Shown: positions 36,383-46,031, numbered from the stretch's first letter. The stretch: 64,000 nucleotides of DNA from Candidatus Babeliales bacterium (GCA_035455925.1 DATIEE010000031.1:30951-94950); one strand, 5' to 3'. The notes: a model not told the origin generated them from the sequence alone. Made by a program: numbers and translations.

Positions 36383-37708
36383 ATGCAAGCTATTAATTTT
36401 GATTATGTATCAACATGTCAGGTTGACAATGAAGCATTGCAGTCAATGCAGTACAAGCTTAAAAGTGAAATTGAACGAGTTTGTGATGCTCATACTTCCC
36501 ATTATACTACCGATTATGCATCGATCAACTTACCATTTGATCAAGATACAATTAAAACTGTTACTGAAATGGCTGTTAAACTCAAAAAAGCATTTAATCC
36601 GACAGTATTGGTAGTTATTGGTATTGGTGGATCGAATCTTGGTACTATTGCTGTGCTAGAATCCTTAAAAGGAAAATTTTATAATGAACACAATACTATT
36701 AAAGTATATTTTGTAGATACTATTGATAGTGATCACACTAATGATATTGCACAATTGGTTAAACATGAATTAACAACAGGTAGCAATATTTTTATTAATG
36801 TTGTCAGCAAGTCTGGCGCTACTATGGAAACAATTACGAACTTTGAAATTTTCCTTAAAATTCTCAAAATTTATCGTCCGTATAATTATCATAATTTTAT
36901 CATAGCAACCACTGATAAAAATTCTGCGCTGTACAATCTTGCGCAAAATGAAAAATTTGCTTGTCTTATTATCCCGAATAATGTTGGTGGTCGTTACTCT
37001 GTTTTTTCGGCGGTAGGATTATTTCCACTTTGTTTTTTAGATATTAATATTGAAGAGTTATGCGAAGGAGCACGAACTGGATTTTTGATGAGCACGCAAA
37101 GAAAAATCTTTGATAATTATGCTGCATTAAGTGCATCTATTATTGCTACGCATTATATACGAGGAAAAATAGTTCATGATACATTTATTTTTTCTCATGC
37201 ATTACAAGGTATTGGTGCATGGTATCGACAATTATCAGCTGAAAGCATCGGTAAAACATATGATAGAAATAATGAATTAGTCAATATAGGTATTTTGCCA
37301 ACCATATCACTTGGTAGTGCTGATTTGCATTCTGTTGCTCAACTTTATTTAGCAGGGCCACATAATAGATTTACAACATTTATTTCTATAAAAAAAAATA
37401 ATTCTGATTTAGTGGTACCAAATTATGAAGAATTTGAAAATATTGTACCGCACATTCAAAACAAATCATTGTTATTTCTGATGAATGCTATTATAGAAGG
37501 AACAAAAAAAGCATATTATAATGATAATCATCCATTTGTATCTATTACTATACCAGAAAAATCTACCTACTATCTTGGACAATTCATGCAAATAAAAATG
37601 CTTGAAATAATATATTTGGGTTTTATATTAAATATTAATCCCTTTGATCAACCAGAAGTTGAGAAATATAAAAAAGAAACAAGAAACATTCTCATCATTA
37701 AAAAGTAA
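36383..37708 (+). CDS. pgi: glucose-6-phosphate isomerase
   Basis: Pgi interconverts glucose 6-phosphate and fructose 6-phosphate. 441 residues from the ATG at 36383, chosen for AAGGA eight bases upstream; an earlier in-frame start would add a hydrophobic stretch not found in the family. Family motifs are VIGIGGSNLGT near residue 75, VVSKSGATMETI near 140 and NVGGRYSVFSAVG near 205, with the catalytic Glu in the Q.L.AESIGK segment (RQLSAESIGKT). The length is that of short bacterial Pgi enzymes. It overlaps the convergent membrane-protein gene by 11 bases. Confidence 0.9.
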   Translation: MQAINFDYVSTCQVDNEALQSMQYKLKSEIERVCDAHTSHYTTDYASINLPFDQDTIKTVTEMAVKLKKAFNPTVLVVIGIGGSNLGTIAVLESLKGKFYNEHNTIKVYFVDTIDSDHTNDIAQLVKHELTTGSNIFINVVSKSGATMETITNFEIFLKILKIYRPYNYHNFIIATTDKNSALYNLAQNEKFACLIIPNNVGGRYSVFSAVGLFPLCFLDINIEELCEGARTGFLMSTQRKIFDNYAALSASIIATHYIRGKIVHDTFIFSHALQGIGAWYRQLSAESIGKTYDRNNELVNIGILPTISLGSADLHSVAQLYLAGPHNRFTTFISIKKNNSDLVVPNYEEFENIVPHIQNKSLLFLMNAIIEGTKKAYYNDNHPFVSITIPEKSTYYLGQFMQIKMLEIIYLGFILNINPFDQPEVEKYKKETRNILIIKK

Positions 37709-38144
37709 GTTTAATAAAATACGAAGAACACAATGCCGCTAATATATTACTTACAAGTGAAAGTATAAAAAATTGACTTGCAAAAAAAATTTTCCAATAA
37801 CCAATAATACAATAAAAAAAATATTGCATTACTGATAAAATAACAGCAAAAATAAGTGACGCATAAAAAGGACTATATACATTGGGTATTCCACCGCTAA
37901 CAAATTCCCATTGAAAAAAATTAATAATAAAACAAAAGACTAACCCAAAGTAGGCAGTAATAGCAAAGGCATAAGAGCTTATTGTTAATACAAATGCAGA
38001 TAATAATCGCATTCGTCCCATAAGGATAAATATGAACCAGGTAAAAATTAGCCCTAAGGTCAGTTGATACCATCCCCATGTTAGCATCCATAAAAATTCA
38101 TCTACAAAAAAGTTGCTGCATCGTATTATCATAGCGATATCCAT
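37698..38144 (-). CDS. small polytopic membrane protein
   Basis: 148 residues with four hydrophobic helices at about 25-43, 49-76, 86-108 and 118-142, separated by short loops. Aromatic residues are abundant (FFVDEFLWMLTWGWY at the start). There are no charged catalytic clusters inside the helices. The 3' end overlaps pgi by 11 bases on the opposite strand. I recognise no family. Confidence 0.5.
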   Translation of the reverse strand: MDIAMIIRCSNFFVDEFLWMLTWGWYQLTLGLIFTWFIFILMGRMRLLSAFVLTISSYAFAITAYFGLVFCFIINFFQWEFVSGGIPNVYSPFYASLIFAVILSVMQYFFYCIIGYWKIFFASQFFILSLVSNILAALCSSYFIKLTF

Positions 38145-38216
38145 TTATTTTGGTACTTGTTAAACAGTTAAAAACATTAGTATCTTATAACAAATATAAC
38201 TTAAAAAAGGAACTTC

Positions 38217-38969
38217 GTGCGTTATTTATTTACCGGATACTTATTTTTATTATTATTTTCTTTAAATGCTAATCAAGATCATCTTCCAAATTATACCATT
38301 GCTCCCACGTATAATGGTCCTACCTACAATCCAACAATTAGTCCGCATATTGAGGTTCATCCAAATATTACTCTTACTAATACGTCTGCATTTATTATTA
38401 ATGTAAGAGATAATAGTATCTATTATTATAATAAATTTGTTGAAACTATGACCGCAGAAAATTATTCTACTTTAACAAACTTAATTAAAGAATATATGTG
38501 GCACTATCGCTACAAAATCCTTGGTAGTACATTGTTAGGCCTGTATAGCATTGTAAGCATGTTGTTGTTAACAAATTATTATTATACTTTGGAAGGCAAT
38601 ACAATATGGGGGCATTGGAAATCTGAATATGATTTTGAACACTTATGTGAAATTGCACACAAAACACTTACGCAAGATTTACTATGTGAAATCAATGGAC
38701 GGTATTATAACAAAAATAATCCAACTGATTTTGCGTATCCGCTGATAACATTTCTTACTGCTATTGATACTGAAATAAATATATGTAAGCGTTATATCAA
38801 AACTGCCCATATCATAAGATATATACGTCTTATGAAAATATTTCCCATTAACGAAGCGAAAATAGAAGAAGTGAATAAAGTTTTACATCGAGCTATTTTT
38901 GTTAAACATCTTTTTTTAGCATGGCTTGCAGAATACAACATTTCTAGTAATCAAAAAGCCACTGTATAA
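38217..38969 (+). CDS. exported protein with one internal transmembrane helix
   Basis: 250 residues. The start is GTG at 38217, with AAAAAAGGA seven bases upstream. A signal peptide (to about residue 18) is followed by a Pro/Thr/Tyr/Asn-rich stretch (TIAPTYNGPTYNPTISPH), which looks unstructured, then a transmembrane helix at about 98-118 (KILGSTLLGLYSIVSMLLL) and a helical C-terminal domain of 130 residues with conserved-looking Tyr and Glu. The topology suggests a first domain outside and the second inside. The function is unknown. It converges on tpiA four bases away. Confidence 0.55.
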   Translation: MRYLFTGYLFLLLFSLNANQDHLPNYTIAPTYNGPTYNPTISPHIEVHPNITLTNTSAFIINVRDNSIYYYNKFVETMTAENYSTLTNLIKEYMWHYRYKILGSTLLGLYSIVSMLLLTNYYYTLEGNTIWGHWKSEYDFEHLCEIAHKTLTQDLLCEINGRYYNKNNPTDFAYPLITFLTAIDTEINICKRYIKTAHIIRYIRLMKIFPINEAKIEEVNKVLHRAIFVKHLFLAWLAEYNISSNQKATV

Positions 38970-38973
38970 TTAT

Positions 38974-39720
38974 TTAATTTATTATTATAGCGCTAAATTC
39001 TTTGAAATTGATACTTGCATTACCAATCAAAAAACCATTGATATAAGGATTTTTTTTTAATGTTACGCTGTTATTTTTCTGTACGCTACCGCCATATAAT
39101 AATTGAACAGAATAATCAGGAAGAATTGTAGGTATTAGTTGTGCAAGATATGCAAAAATAGTAACTAATTGCTGTGGCTCTGGAATCATACCCGTTCCAA
39201 TTGACCACAAAGGTTCATATGCAACAATAATATTTTTTTTATCATTTTTTTCTTGAGCTATTGCAATAAGAATCGGTGTTAATTGATTTGCTAATACAGT
39301 ATGTGTTTGGTTATTTATAAGATCATCATATGTTTCACCAATACATAATACCGGATTAATGTTGTAATGATATAAAAGTTTTATTTTTTTTATAATTTTT
39401 TCTGTAGTTTCATTGTGATACATACGTTGTTCACTATGCCCCACTATACAATATGCAGTGCCAACTTGTGCAAGTGATAGAGCAGATACTTCACCAGTAT
39501 ATGCTCCTGTTTCATATTCAGAACAATTTTGTGCCCCAATAGCAATTGAACTATTTTTTAGCTTTGTAGCAAGTGATGCAAGTGCAACAAATGAAGGACA
39601 CAACACAACGGTAGCGTTGTTTGATAATTCTTGTAACAGTATAAAATTATCTTCACAAAAATCGATACTTTGCGTAAAACTTAAATTCATTTTCCAGTTA
39701 GCTATGTATATATATTTCAT
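38974..39720 (-). CDS. tpiA: triosephosphate isomerase
   Basis: 248 residues, the normal size. The catalytic set is complete: Lys10 in ANWKMN, the electrophilic His in VGHSEQR (usual GHSERR), and the general-base Glu in AYEPLWSIGTG. The phosphate-binding LYGGSVQ near 210 and FLIGNASI near the end are also kept. It interconverts dihydroxyacetone phosphate and glyceraldehyde 3-phosphate. It follows two small membrane-protein genes with gaps of 1 and 13 bases and is probably cotranscribed with them. Confidence 0.93.
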   Translation of the reverse strand: MKYIYIANWKMNLSFTQSIDFCEDNFILLQELSNNATVVLCPSFVALASLATKLKNSSIAIGAQNCSEYETGAYTGEVSALSLAQVGTAYCIVGHSEQRMYHNETTEKIIKKIKLLYHYNINPVLCIGETYDDLINNQTHTVLANQLTPILIAIAQEKNDKKNIIVAYEPLWSIGTGMIPEPQQLVTIFAYLAQLIPTILPDYSVQLLYGGSVQKNNSVTLKKNPYINGFLIGNASINFKEFSAIIIN

Positions 39721-39733
39721 AGAATTATTAAAT

Positions 39734-40348
39734 TTATTTTGTTCTCATTTTAAAATAAATTGCCACAATAATACCTATTCCAATTGCACCAATACCAAAA
39801 ATTGTACCCCAACTTAATTCGTTAATCTTTGTATTATCTGTTGTTTGATTATTTACAACAGGCCTACTGATTGATATTGATTTGTCAGGTAAATATACTT
39901 TGATTAATTGTTTCCGTATTGCTAAATATTTATCATTATTTTGATTTTGAAATGTTGGATCTGATAATTTAATAACAATAAATTCTCCATCATCAGAAAT
40001 ATCAGAAAGTTGTTTACGAAATAAGTTTTCTTTTATTCTGAGAGTGATAGTGGAATAAAGCTTCGAGGTAGGTTCATCGTATTTAATACCTGTCAAGACC
40101 AGCTCTTGTGCACTTTTGTCATAATCAACCCCCCCCTCATTCCTGTTGTTAATAAGCACAGGAGAAACTTTATATATAGCTTTATCCTTTTCAATATTAT
40201 TACAAGAGGGCATAATCTTCCAATTCCACTGACAATTCTGACATGTTCCACCAGCAGGAACATATATAATTGTTGCCTTATTTTCATGTTGAGATGCTAC
40301 CAACGGACAAACAACGAAAAAAACAATTAAAAACAATTTTTTATGCAT
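39734..40348 (-). CDS. signal-peptide plus C-terminal-anchor membrane protein A
   Basis: 204 residues: a signal peptide (ends LVAS), an ectodomain with two Cys close together (GTCQNCQW) and a third Cys at PSCNN, beta-rich repeats (LVLTGIKYDE, TITLRIKENL), and a C-terminal helix IFGIGAIGIGIIVAIYF followed by a basic tail. The layout is type I membrane topology. It starts one base after the stop of the gene at 40350, which has the same architecture and length, so the two are likely diverged duplicates. The function is unknown. Confidence 0.55.
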   Translation of the reverse strand: MHKKLFLIVFFVVCPLVASQHENKATIIYVPAGGTCQNCQWNWKIMPSCNNIEKDKAIYKVSPVLINNRNEGGVDYDKSAQELVLTGIKYDEPTSKLYSTITLRIKENLFRKQLSDISDDGEFIVIKLSDPTFQNQNNDKYLAIRKQLIKVYLPDKSISISRPVVNNQTTDNTKINELSWGTIFGIGAIGIGIIVAIYFKMRTK

Positions 40349-40349
40349 T

Positions 40350-40955
40350 TTATTTTAACCAAAATTTAAAGTAAGCAAGAAGAACAATAACACCAAATAC
40401 TCCACTACCAATACCTATGAGAGACGTAGTGCTCCAACCTCCATTTATAATACGCAATAATTCCCTTTTATTAAGTTCACAGTTATACACTGTTAGTCTA
40501 TCAGACAACGTTAAACATATTTTTTCATCATCTAAGTTTTTTATACTATCAATTTCTAATTTTTCTATTCGTATTGCAAAATATAATTCATGTGTTGTTT
40601 GCTTTTTTCTACTATCTCTCATCATTATAATAGATAATTTATCACCTTCCTTCTTTATATGTTCAGCGACAAATAAATCAGAACAATCCGTATGAACACG
40701 AGTAAGTTTTTCGAATGAAAAACTATAACCAATATCAACACGGTATTCTTGTGATCCATGATTTCTTATGATTAAAGATGGTATAGCAACATTGCTCAAT
40801 ACTTTGTTGTATATCTTTCTATTCATTGATGCTTCAATAGCTTTATCCATCGAATCTACGTTAGATGCAAATTTAATTATATTATCTTTAGCTTGTGATG
40901 CGTTTATATAATGAGAGAAAATGAATAGGACAATTAAAAATAATCTTTTGTACAT
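40350..40955 (-). CDS. signal-peptide plus C-terminal-anchor membrane protein B
   Basis: 201 residues with the same plan as its downstream neighbour: an N-terminal MYKRLFLIVLFIF signal (compare MHKKLFLIVFFVV), an ectodomain of about 140 residues, and a C-terminal glycine-containing helix (IGIGSGVFGVIVLLAYF) with a short basic end. The middle contains EYRVDIGYSFSFEKL and ELYFAIRIEKLEI, probably beta strands. Sequence identity with A is low outside the two membrane segments. No SD is obvious. It lies 77 bases after ugd on the same strand. Confidence 0.55.
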   Translation of the reverse strand: MYKRLFLIVLFIFSHYINASQAKDNIIKFASNVDSMDKAIEASMNRKIYNKVLSNVAIPSLIIRNHGSQEYRVDIGYSFSFEKLTRVHTDCSDLFVAEHIKKEGDKLSIIMMRDSRKKQTTHELYFAIRIEKLEIDSIKNLDDEKICLTLSDRLTVYNCELNKRELLRIINGGWSTTSLIGIGSGVFGVIVLLAYFKFWLK

Positions 40956-41032
40956 ATGATTCTTAATATAGTTTTTAATAAAATGAGAAATATACTATTT
41001 AATATTCCTCATTTTATTAAAAAAAACAAATA

Positions 41033-42529
41033 TTAACGATATTTGGGAGGGAATTTTATTGATGATATACGTTTACAAACACGTATAGGAACCAATGTTC
41101 GTACATATTTATTGCGTTTTTTACATAAATGCGTTTGTCCAATTGTATCACATGCAAATCCAAGTTGTTTTAATATTTCTGGATTTATTATATTACGAGC
41201 ATCAATAATCATTGGATAACACATTACCTTCTTTAATCGTGCAAAATCAATCTGTTTAATATCATCCCAATCAGTCATAATAATAACAGCATCAGCTTCA
41301 GCAGCAGCTTGATATGCAGATGTGCAATACGTTAAATCAGGAAATATTTTTCGCATATTATCTATTGCAATTGGATCGTATGCCTTTACTATTGCTCCCA
41401 GTTCTTGTAATAAACTGATCGTTTTAATTGCAGGAGAATAACGAACATCATCAGTATCAGCTTTAAATGCAAGACCAAGAACGGCGACTGTTTTTCCAGC
41501 AATATTTTCATTGCGTTCTTTTTTCAAAAGAACCTGTAGTTTTTCGACCGGTTTTCCTTGTTGAATAACATTTGCATCTAATGCTGCTTGAACAGTATGA
41601 AAAGGTAAATTATGTTGATGAGCAATATGAACTATAGCTTGAGAATCCTTTGGAAAACAAGATCCACCAAATCCAGGACCTGGATTTAAAAACGCAGGAC
41701 TTATGCGATGATCTAAGCCCATAGCATATGCAACTGTTTTTACATCAGCTTCAGTTGCATCACATAAATTAGCAACTTCATTAATGTAGCTTATTTTTAC
41801 TGATAAAAAAGCATTTGATGCATATTTAATCATTTCAGCCGTTTGCACATCAGTAATTACATACGGAATGCCTTCAGCAATAAGCGCTTCATAAACCTCA
41901 CACAAAGCGATAAGTCCACTATCTGAATCAGTTCCTATAACTAATCTATCTGGATTAAGAAAATCACGAACCGCACGACCTTCGCGTAAAAATTCTGGAT
42001 TAGAAACAATACTAAATAAGCTAGGGTCAATACCATAAATATTTTCTAGTTGAGCTCGAATTTTTTTGCCTGTTCCAACAGGAACAGTGCTTTTGGTGAC
42101 AATGATTTTGTATGAATTTATATTTTCAGAAATCATTTTAACAACATCATCTATATACGATAAATCTGCACTACCATCATCTCCCATAGGCGTACCAACA
42201 GCAATAAAAATAATATCGCCCATACTAATAGCTTCAGCAACATTATCGGTAAACATTAACCTTCCAACGTCAACATTACGCCTAACAAGAGCCTCGAGGC
42301 CTTCTTCGTGAATTGGCATAATTCCATTTGATAGAAGCTCTATTTTATCTGAATCGATATCAGCGCAAACAACAGAATTACCAATTTCTGCAAAGCATGC
42401 ACCTGAAACAAGTCCAACATAACCCGTGCCAATAATTGTTATTATTTTATCATGTTGCGCATTAACCAGTGATGACGAGACCAGAAATAATATAAGAAAA
42501 AAAATTTTCTGCAAAATGCACATACACAT
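41033..42529 (-). CDS. ugd: UDP-glucose 6-dehydrogenase with a signal peptide
   Basis: Ugd oxidises UDP-glucose to UDP-glucuronate with two NAD. 498 residues from the ATG at 42529, which has AGGAG seven bases upstream (a TTG further up gives a longer frame). The first 24 residues (QKIFFLILFLVSSSLVNA) are a signal peptide, not found in normal Ugd. The rest is complete: the NAD-binding IIGTGYVGLVSG, TKSTVPVGTGKK, NPEFLREG, the catalytic-Cys motif GPGFGGSCFPKD, and the C-terminal UDP-binding domain starting GKTVAVLGLAFKADTDDVR. It is divergent from the exported GT2 gene. Confidence 0.92.
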   Translation of the reverse strand: MCMCILQKIFFLILFLVSSSLVNAQHDKIITIIGTGYVGLVSGACFAEIGNSVVCADIDSDKIELLSNGIMPIHEEGLEALVRRNVDVGRLMFTDNVAEAISMGDIIFIAVGTPMGDDGSADLSYIDDVVKMISENINSYKIIVTKSTVPVGTGKKIRAQLENIYGIDPSLFSIVSNPEFLREGRAVRDFLNPDRLVIGTDSDSGLIALCEVYEALIAEGIPYVITDVQTAEMIKYASNAFLSVKISYINEVANLCDATEADVKTVAYAMGLDHRISPAFLNPGPGFGGSCFPKDSQAIVHIAHQHNLPFHTVQAALDANVIQQGKPVEKLQVLLKKERNENIAGKTVAVLGLAFKADTDDVRYSPAIKTISLLQELGAIVKAYDPIAIDNMRKIFPDLTYCTSAYQAAAEADAVIIMTDWDDIKQIDFARLKKVMCYPMIIDARNIINPEILKQLGFACDTIGQTHLCKKRNKYVRTLVPIRVCKRISSIKFPPKYR

Positions 42530-42633
42530 ATAAATCTCCTTTTTTAGATAAATTTTCAATATAAATATGATTCATTACTATGCCCTACCATAATATAAGT
42601 TAGAAAAAATCAGCAACTATTTCATGCCTTTTA

Positions 42634-42670
42634 TTATTGTTGAACAACTAACAATAAGATTTTTTTTTTA
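42634..42670 (+). terminator. orphan terminator-like hairpin in a divergent region
   Basis: An eight-base stem (TTATTGTT and AACAATAA) with an eight-base loop is followed by a run of ten or more Ts on the plus strand. No plus-strand gene precedes it. It lies about 70 bases before the exported GT2 gene, so it may be a leader attenuator or the end of a small RNA. Confidence 0.4.
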
Positions 42671-42735
42671 AAATATGATACTGTTTTTTATAAATTATTA
42701 GTGATTTTATTTATAAAAAAAAAAAGGAAATTAAG

Positions 42736-44235
42736 ATGAATTATACAATAATATTAGTAGCATTATCTCTTTGTTATGGAAACGCTATATATAGCATTGA
42801 ACGACCTATTGTAGTCGTTGTATGTTCCTATAATAATGAGAAATGGAGCGAAAACACTCTCAATTCAATTATGATGCAAAAATATAATAATTTTAGAGTT
42901 ATAATTGTCGATGATTGCTCAACAGATAATAATGCTAATGTTATTCAAAAATATATTATCGATAATAATTTTCAAGACCGGATTATCTTTATTCAGAATG
43001 AGAAACGTTATCGTAAATTATTTAATTTATATCGCATGTTATATGAATGTGACGATGATGAAATTGTTGTTATGGTTGATGGTGATGATTCATTAGCTCA
43101 TTTATATGTTCTCTCCTATATCAATAGTGTTTATGATGATGAAAATATATGGTTTACCTATGGTCAATACCGTAATGTACCCGCTTCTCAGGCACTTGCA
43201 TGGGGTCATAAAGAAATGGGATATTGCCGACCTATCCCAAAGCATATTCAACGTAAACAAGCCTATCGCTATTACAGCTTTATTTATATGCATCCACGTT
43301 CATTTCGTGGATGGTTATTTAAGCTTGTTAAACTTGAAGATCTCATTGCAGATAATGTTGAAGGATTTGAAGGCGACCTTTATCCAGCAAGCAATGATGT
43401 TGCTATGTATTTTCCCATGGTTGAAATGTCACATAATCATATTAAATTTATTTCTGATATCCTTTATATAAGAAATTTATATTCGGAAATTGTTGGATTC
43501 AAAGTTGATCGATCTATTCAAACTGCGTCAGCTCGTGAAATTAGACAAAAAGCTTGTTACGCTGCTCTTTATCAACCCAGAAAAGATAGGCTTGCTAAAT
43601 ATAAGAATGCTTCTACGGATTTATTTCTATTATGTCGTTATAATTTTATTGATATAAAATCTGTTTTAGAAAATATCCAAGAACATACTTCGGGTATAGA
43701 AACAATATATGTATTTTTTACAAACACTGTAGAAAATAAAAAGTTATGCCGATCAATTAAAAAGCAGTTTCCCCATATAATCTTTATTCCTTACGACGTA
43801 GATGGCAATAAAAACTTAAAAAATCGTTTATTAGATTATTTAAGTACGGGCAAGAGCAATCATGTTTGTATAATGACTGATGCATCTTCTATTATTCAGT
43901 CATTAGATTTTTCACACTATATTTTTTGGCTCGAAAAAACATATAGCTATCGTTTTTATCTTAATCGACATTCATTAGATAAAGGGGCTCCACGATTTAT
44001 ACCTCTTGATGATAACATTTGTGCCTGGAAATTTTCCCAAGGATCAGATAAATGGCGAAAGACTGTGGTAGGAGAAGATACCTTTCTTTGTCGAAAATCA
44101 ATTTTATATCAAGAAATAAAAAATTTACATTTTAATAATATATATAGCCTTTTAAAAGAAATGCATTTTGTGTCGTCAGCATCTGCACGAGTAGGGCTGT
44201 TCTTAAAAAATGAATCTGTTAGGTCTATTTTTTAG
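42736..44235 (+). CDS. exported family-2 glycosyltransferase
   Basis: 499 residues. A signal peptide of about 20 residues (ends NAIYS) directly precedes a GT2/GT-A domain: IVVVVCSYNNEKW, NFRVIIVDDCSTDNN (58-66) and VVMVDGDDS with Asp115-x-Asp117 for metal and sugar nucleotide. Later, ASNDVAMYFPMVE resembles the acceptor side. Residues 285-499 form a second domain of unknown kind, beginning FLLCRYNFIDIKS. GT2 enzymes need cytosolic UDP- or GDP-sugars, so export is striking. It is divergent from exported ugd and abuts the convergent GT gene (0 bases). Confidence 0.8.
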   Translation: MNYTIILVALSLCYGNAIYSIERPIVVVVCSYNNEKWSENTLNSIMMQKYNNFRVIIVDDCSTDNNANVIQKYIIDNNFQDRIIFIQNEKRYRKLFNLYRMLYECDDDEIVVMVDGDDSLAHLYVLSYINSVYDDENIWFTYGQYRNVPASQALAWGHKEMGYCRPIPKHIQRKQAYRYYSFIYMHPRSFRGWLFKLVKLEDLIADNVEGFEGDLYPASNDVAMYFPMVEMSHNHIKFISDILYIRNLYSEIVGFKVDRSIQTASAREIRQKACYAALYQPRKDRLAKYKNASTDLFLLCRYNFIDIKSVLENIQEHTSGIETIYVFFTNTVENKKLCRSIKKQFPHIIFIPYDVDGNKNLKNRLLDYLSTGKSNHVCIMTDASSIIQSLDFSHYIFWLEKTYSYRFYLNRHSLDKGAPRFIPLDDNICAWKFSQGSDKWRKTVVGEDTFLCRKSILYQEIKNLHFNNIYSLLKEMHFVSSASARVGLFLKNESVRSIF

Positions 44236-44979
44236 CTAATTTTTTTTTCTATTGTTTACTATATCTCGAACATAGGTTAGTTGTGCAATCTTGTTTTTGA
44301 TACCTTTAGTAAAATTAGCATGATGCATCATTGCTTTAGCCGGTATAGGTAAGGACATCCCTGATTTCCAATAACATCCCGTGAATGTTCCTCCACCAAA
44401 GAAATATTTTGTTGGTAAATAACCCCATACAAGATTATAAGGGTTTTGTTTGCTATGTCTTTTAATACATTGATTGAGAGAAATTTGATCACTTTGTAAC
44501 ACATCCTGTTCCATTATATTTTTTACATCTATCCATAGTTGCAATGTCTTTTCATTGGCACGACAAGCAAAAAAACCTGTGCATAATACTCCATTTGGTG
44601 TATTTTTTTGAATCATTAAATCTTTACCGTGCATGCATTTAAGAATCATTTCTTCAATTGGACAAAAGAATTGAATATCAACATCTGAAAAAATAAAAAT
44701 AGATCCCCAATTTTCCTTAATTGCACGAATAATAAGATTAACTTTTTGAATAGTAGTTTCAGTCCATCCTTGTCCCATGAAATCTCCTGAAGGACATGTC
44801 TGATCACAAAATTCAAAAATAATCTCAAAATCATCCTGAATAGACGGTAAAAAAAATGTATCTTTTAAGATTGCATGCGATGGAGTATATAAAGCATACA
44901 GCTTTATTTTTTTATTAGCATAGCAATAATCCGAGAAAACAAAAAACAAAAGAACGATAATATATTTTGTAAACTTCAT
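44236..44979 (-). CDS. exported glycosyltransferase-like protein (nucleotide-diphospho-sugar transferase type)
   Basis: 247 residues. The signal peptide MKFTKYIIVLLFFVFSDYCYA is clear. The body matches the Nucleotid_trans (PF03407-like) layout: TTIQKVNLIIRAIKENWGSIFIFSDVDIQFF with the Asp99-x-Asp101 metal motif, then GVLCTGFFACRA, SDQISLNQCIKRH and a late GCYWKSG and HH. Members transfer sugars from UDP donors to protein or glycan acceptors. Family choice is by eye; an SPS or other GT-A group is possible. It starts about 90 bases from the divergent exported GT gene at 45069. Confidence 0.7.
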   Translation of the reverse strand: MKFTKYIIVLLFFVFSDYCYANKKIKLYALYTPSHAILKDTFFLPSIQDDFEIIFEFCDQTCPSGDFMGQGWTETTIQKVNLIIRAIKENWGSIFIFSDVDIQFFCPIEEMILKCMHGKDLMIQKNTPNGVLCTGFFACRANEKTLQLWIDVKNIMEQDVLQSDQISLNQCIKRHSKQNPYNLVWGYLPTKYFFGGGTFTGCYWKSGMSLPIPAKAMMHHANFTKGIKNKIAQLTYVRDIVNNRKKN

Positions 44980-45068
44980 GATAACTCCTTTGTAAGTTAT
45001 TGTATTTTTTTTATTATGTTTATTACCTTATCATTAGAAAAATAAAAAAAAACTAAAAAGGATATGTA

Positions 45069-46031
45069 GTGAAAAATAATTTATTTTTATGCACTGCAAT
45101 GCTGCTTATCTACGGTGCACAATCATTTGGCATTAATGATGCCGTTAAAGAAGGGCAAAACTTTCAAAGCGCTATTACCTGGGAACCAAACGGAGGTCGA
45201 TTTGGAGATAATCTTCTTTCATATTCAAAAGCAAAATGGCTTTCATACAGACATCAAATTCCACTTCTTTATCTTCCGTTTCCCCACTCAGATGAACTTA
45301 TAATGCATGAGCAGGAAAACATATATACCACCAATTATTTGCAACTTTTTTCTCATGTAATGCATTTACCTCAGTCATCACACTATAAATTATTACCCAA
45401 TAGCAACACACTTTATATCAGCCATTGGAAAACTGATGTTGTTATTGATTGGTTTGATGCAGTATTTATAAAAGAGCTGAAAAAAAACATTATGCCTCGC
45501 TATCCGATAGAAAAAGTTATTATTCCTGATGGGTGTGTTTCAATAGCTGTGCACGTAAGAAATGGTGGGGGCTTTGTTGTTGACAATGAGCAAGAAAAGG
45601 AGCGTTGTCCATTACGCTTTGTTCCCGATGAATTTTTTATTGCTCAAGTAGAAAGATTAGCTAAAATGTTTGAAAATGAAAAATTATATGTACATATTTT
45701 TACTGATCATCTTGAGCCAGCAGAACTTTTAACAAAATTTAAAAAAGCACTAAAAAATTATCAAATAACTTTTGGTTGTCGTATGGAAGAAAATAACCAC
45801 AAATTAAACGTTTTAGAAGATTTCTTTTCCATGATGGAATTTGATTGTTTGGTTCGCCCCGGTTCACATTATTCACGATTTGTTCAACGATTAGGCAATA
45901 ACAAAGTAGTTATTTATCCAGAAAGTGTTAAAAAACTAACTAATGGAAAATCAATAATTGATGTTATAGCCATAAAAAAACGCCCAAATAGTAACACGAG
46001 ATGGAAGACAAAGAAAATAGTTATTGCGTAA
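45069..46031 (+). CDS. exported fucosyltransferase-like (GT11/GT-B-type) protein
   Basis: 320 residues from a GTG with AAGGA seven bases upstream. The signal peptide ends GAQSFG. The body has the fucosyltransferase-like order: GGRFGDNLLSYSKAKWLS (compare the GRLGNQ.F.YA start of GT11), VSIAVHVRNGGGF (the H.R.GDY-like motif with Arg), HIFTDHLEPA, and EDFFSMMEFDCLVRPGSHYSRF (compare the late S.FS.WGA loop). Such enzymes use GDP-sugars. The substrate cannot be read. The 3' end overlaps the convergent FkbM gene by 11 bases. It is the fourth exported sugar enzyme in a row. Confidence 0.65.
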   Translation: MKNNLFLCTAMLLIYGAQSFGINDAVKEGQNFQSAITWEPNGGRFGDNLLSYSKAKWLSYRHQIPLLYLPFPHSDELIMHEQENIYTTNYLQLFSHVMHLPQSSHYKLLPNSNTLYISHWKTDVVIDWFDAVFIKELKKNIMPRYPIEKVIIPDGCVSIAVHVRNGGGFVVDNEQEKERCPLRFVPDEFFIAQVERLAKMFENEKLYVHIFTDHLEPAELLTKFKKALKNYQITFGCRMEENNHKLNVLEDFFSMMEFDCLVRPGSHYSRFVQRLGNNKVVIYPESVKKLTNGKSIIDVIAIKKRPNSNTRWKTKKIVIA

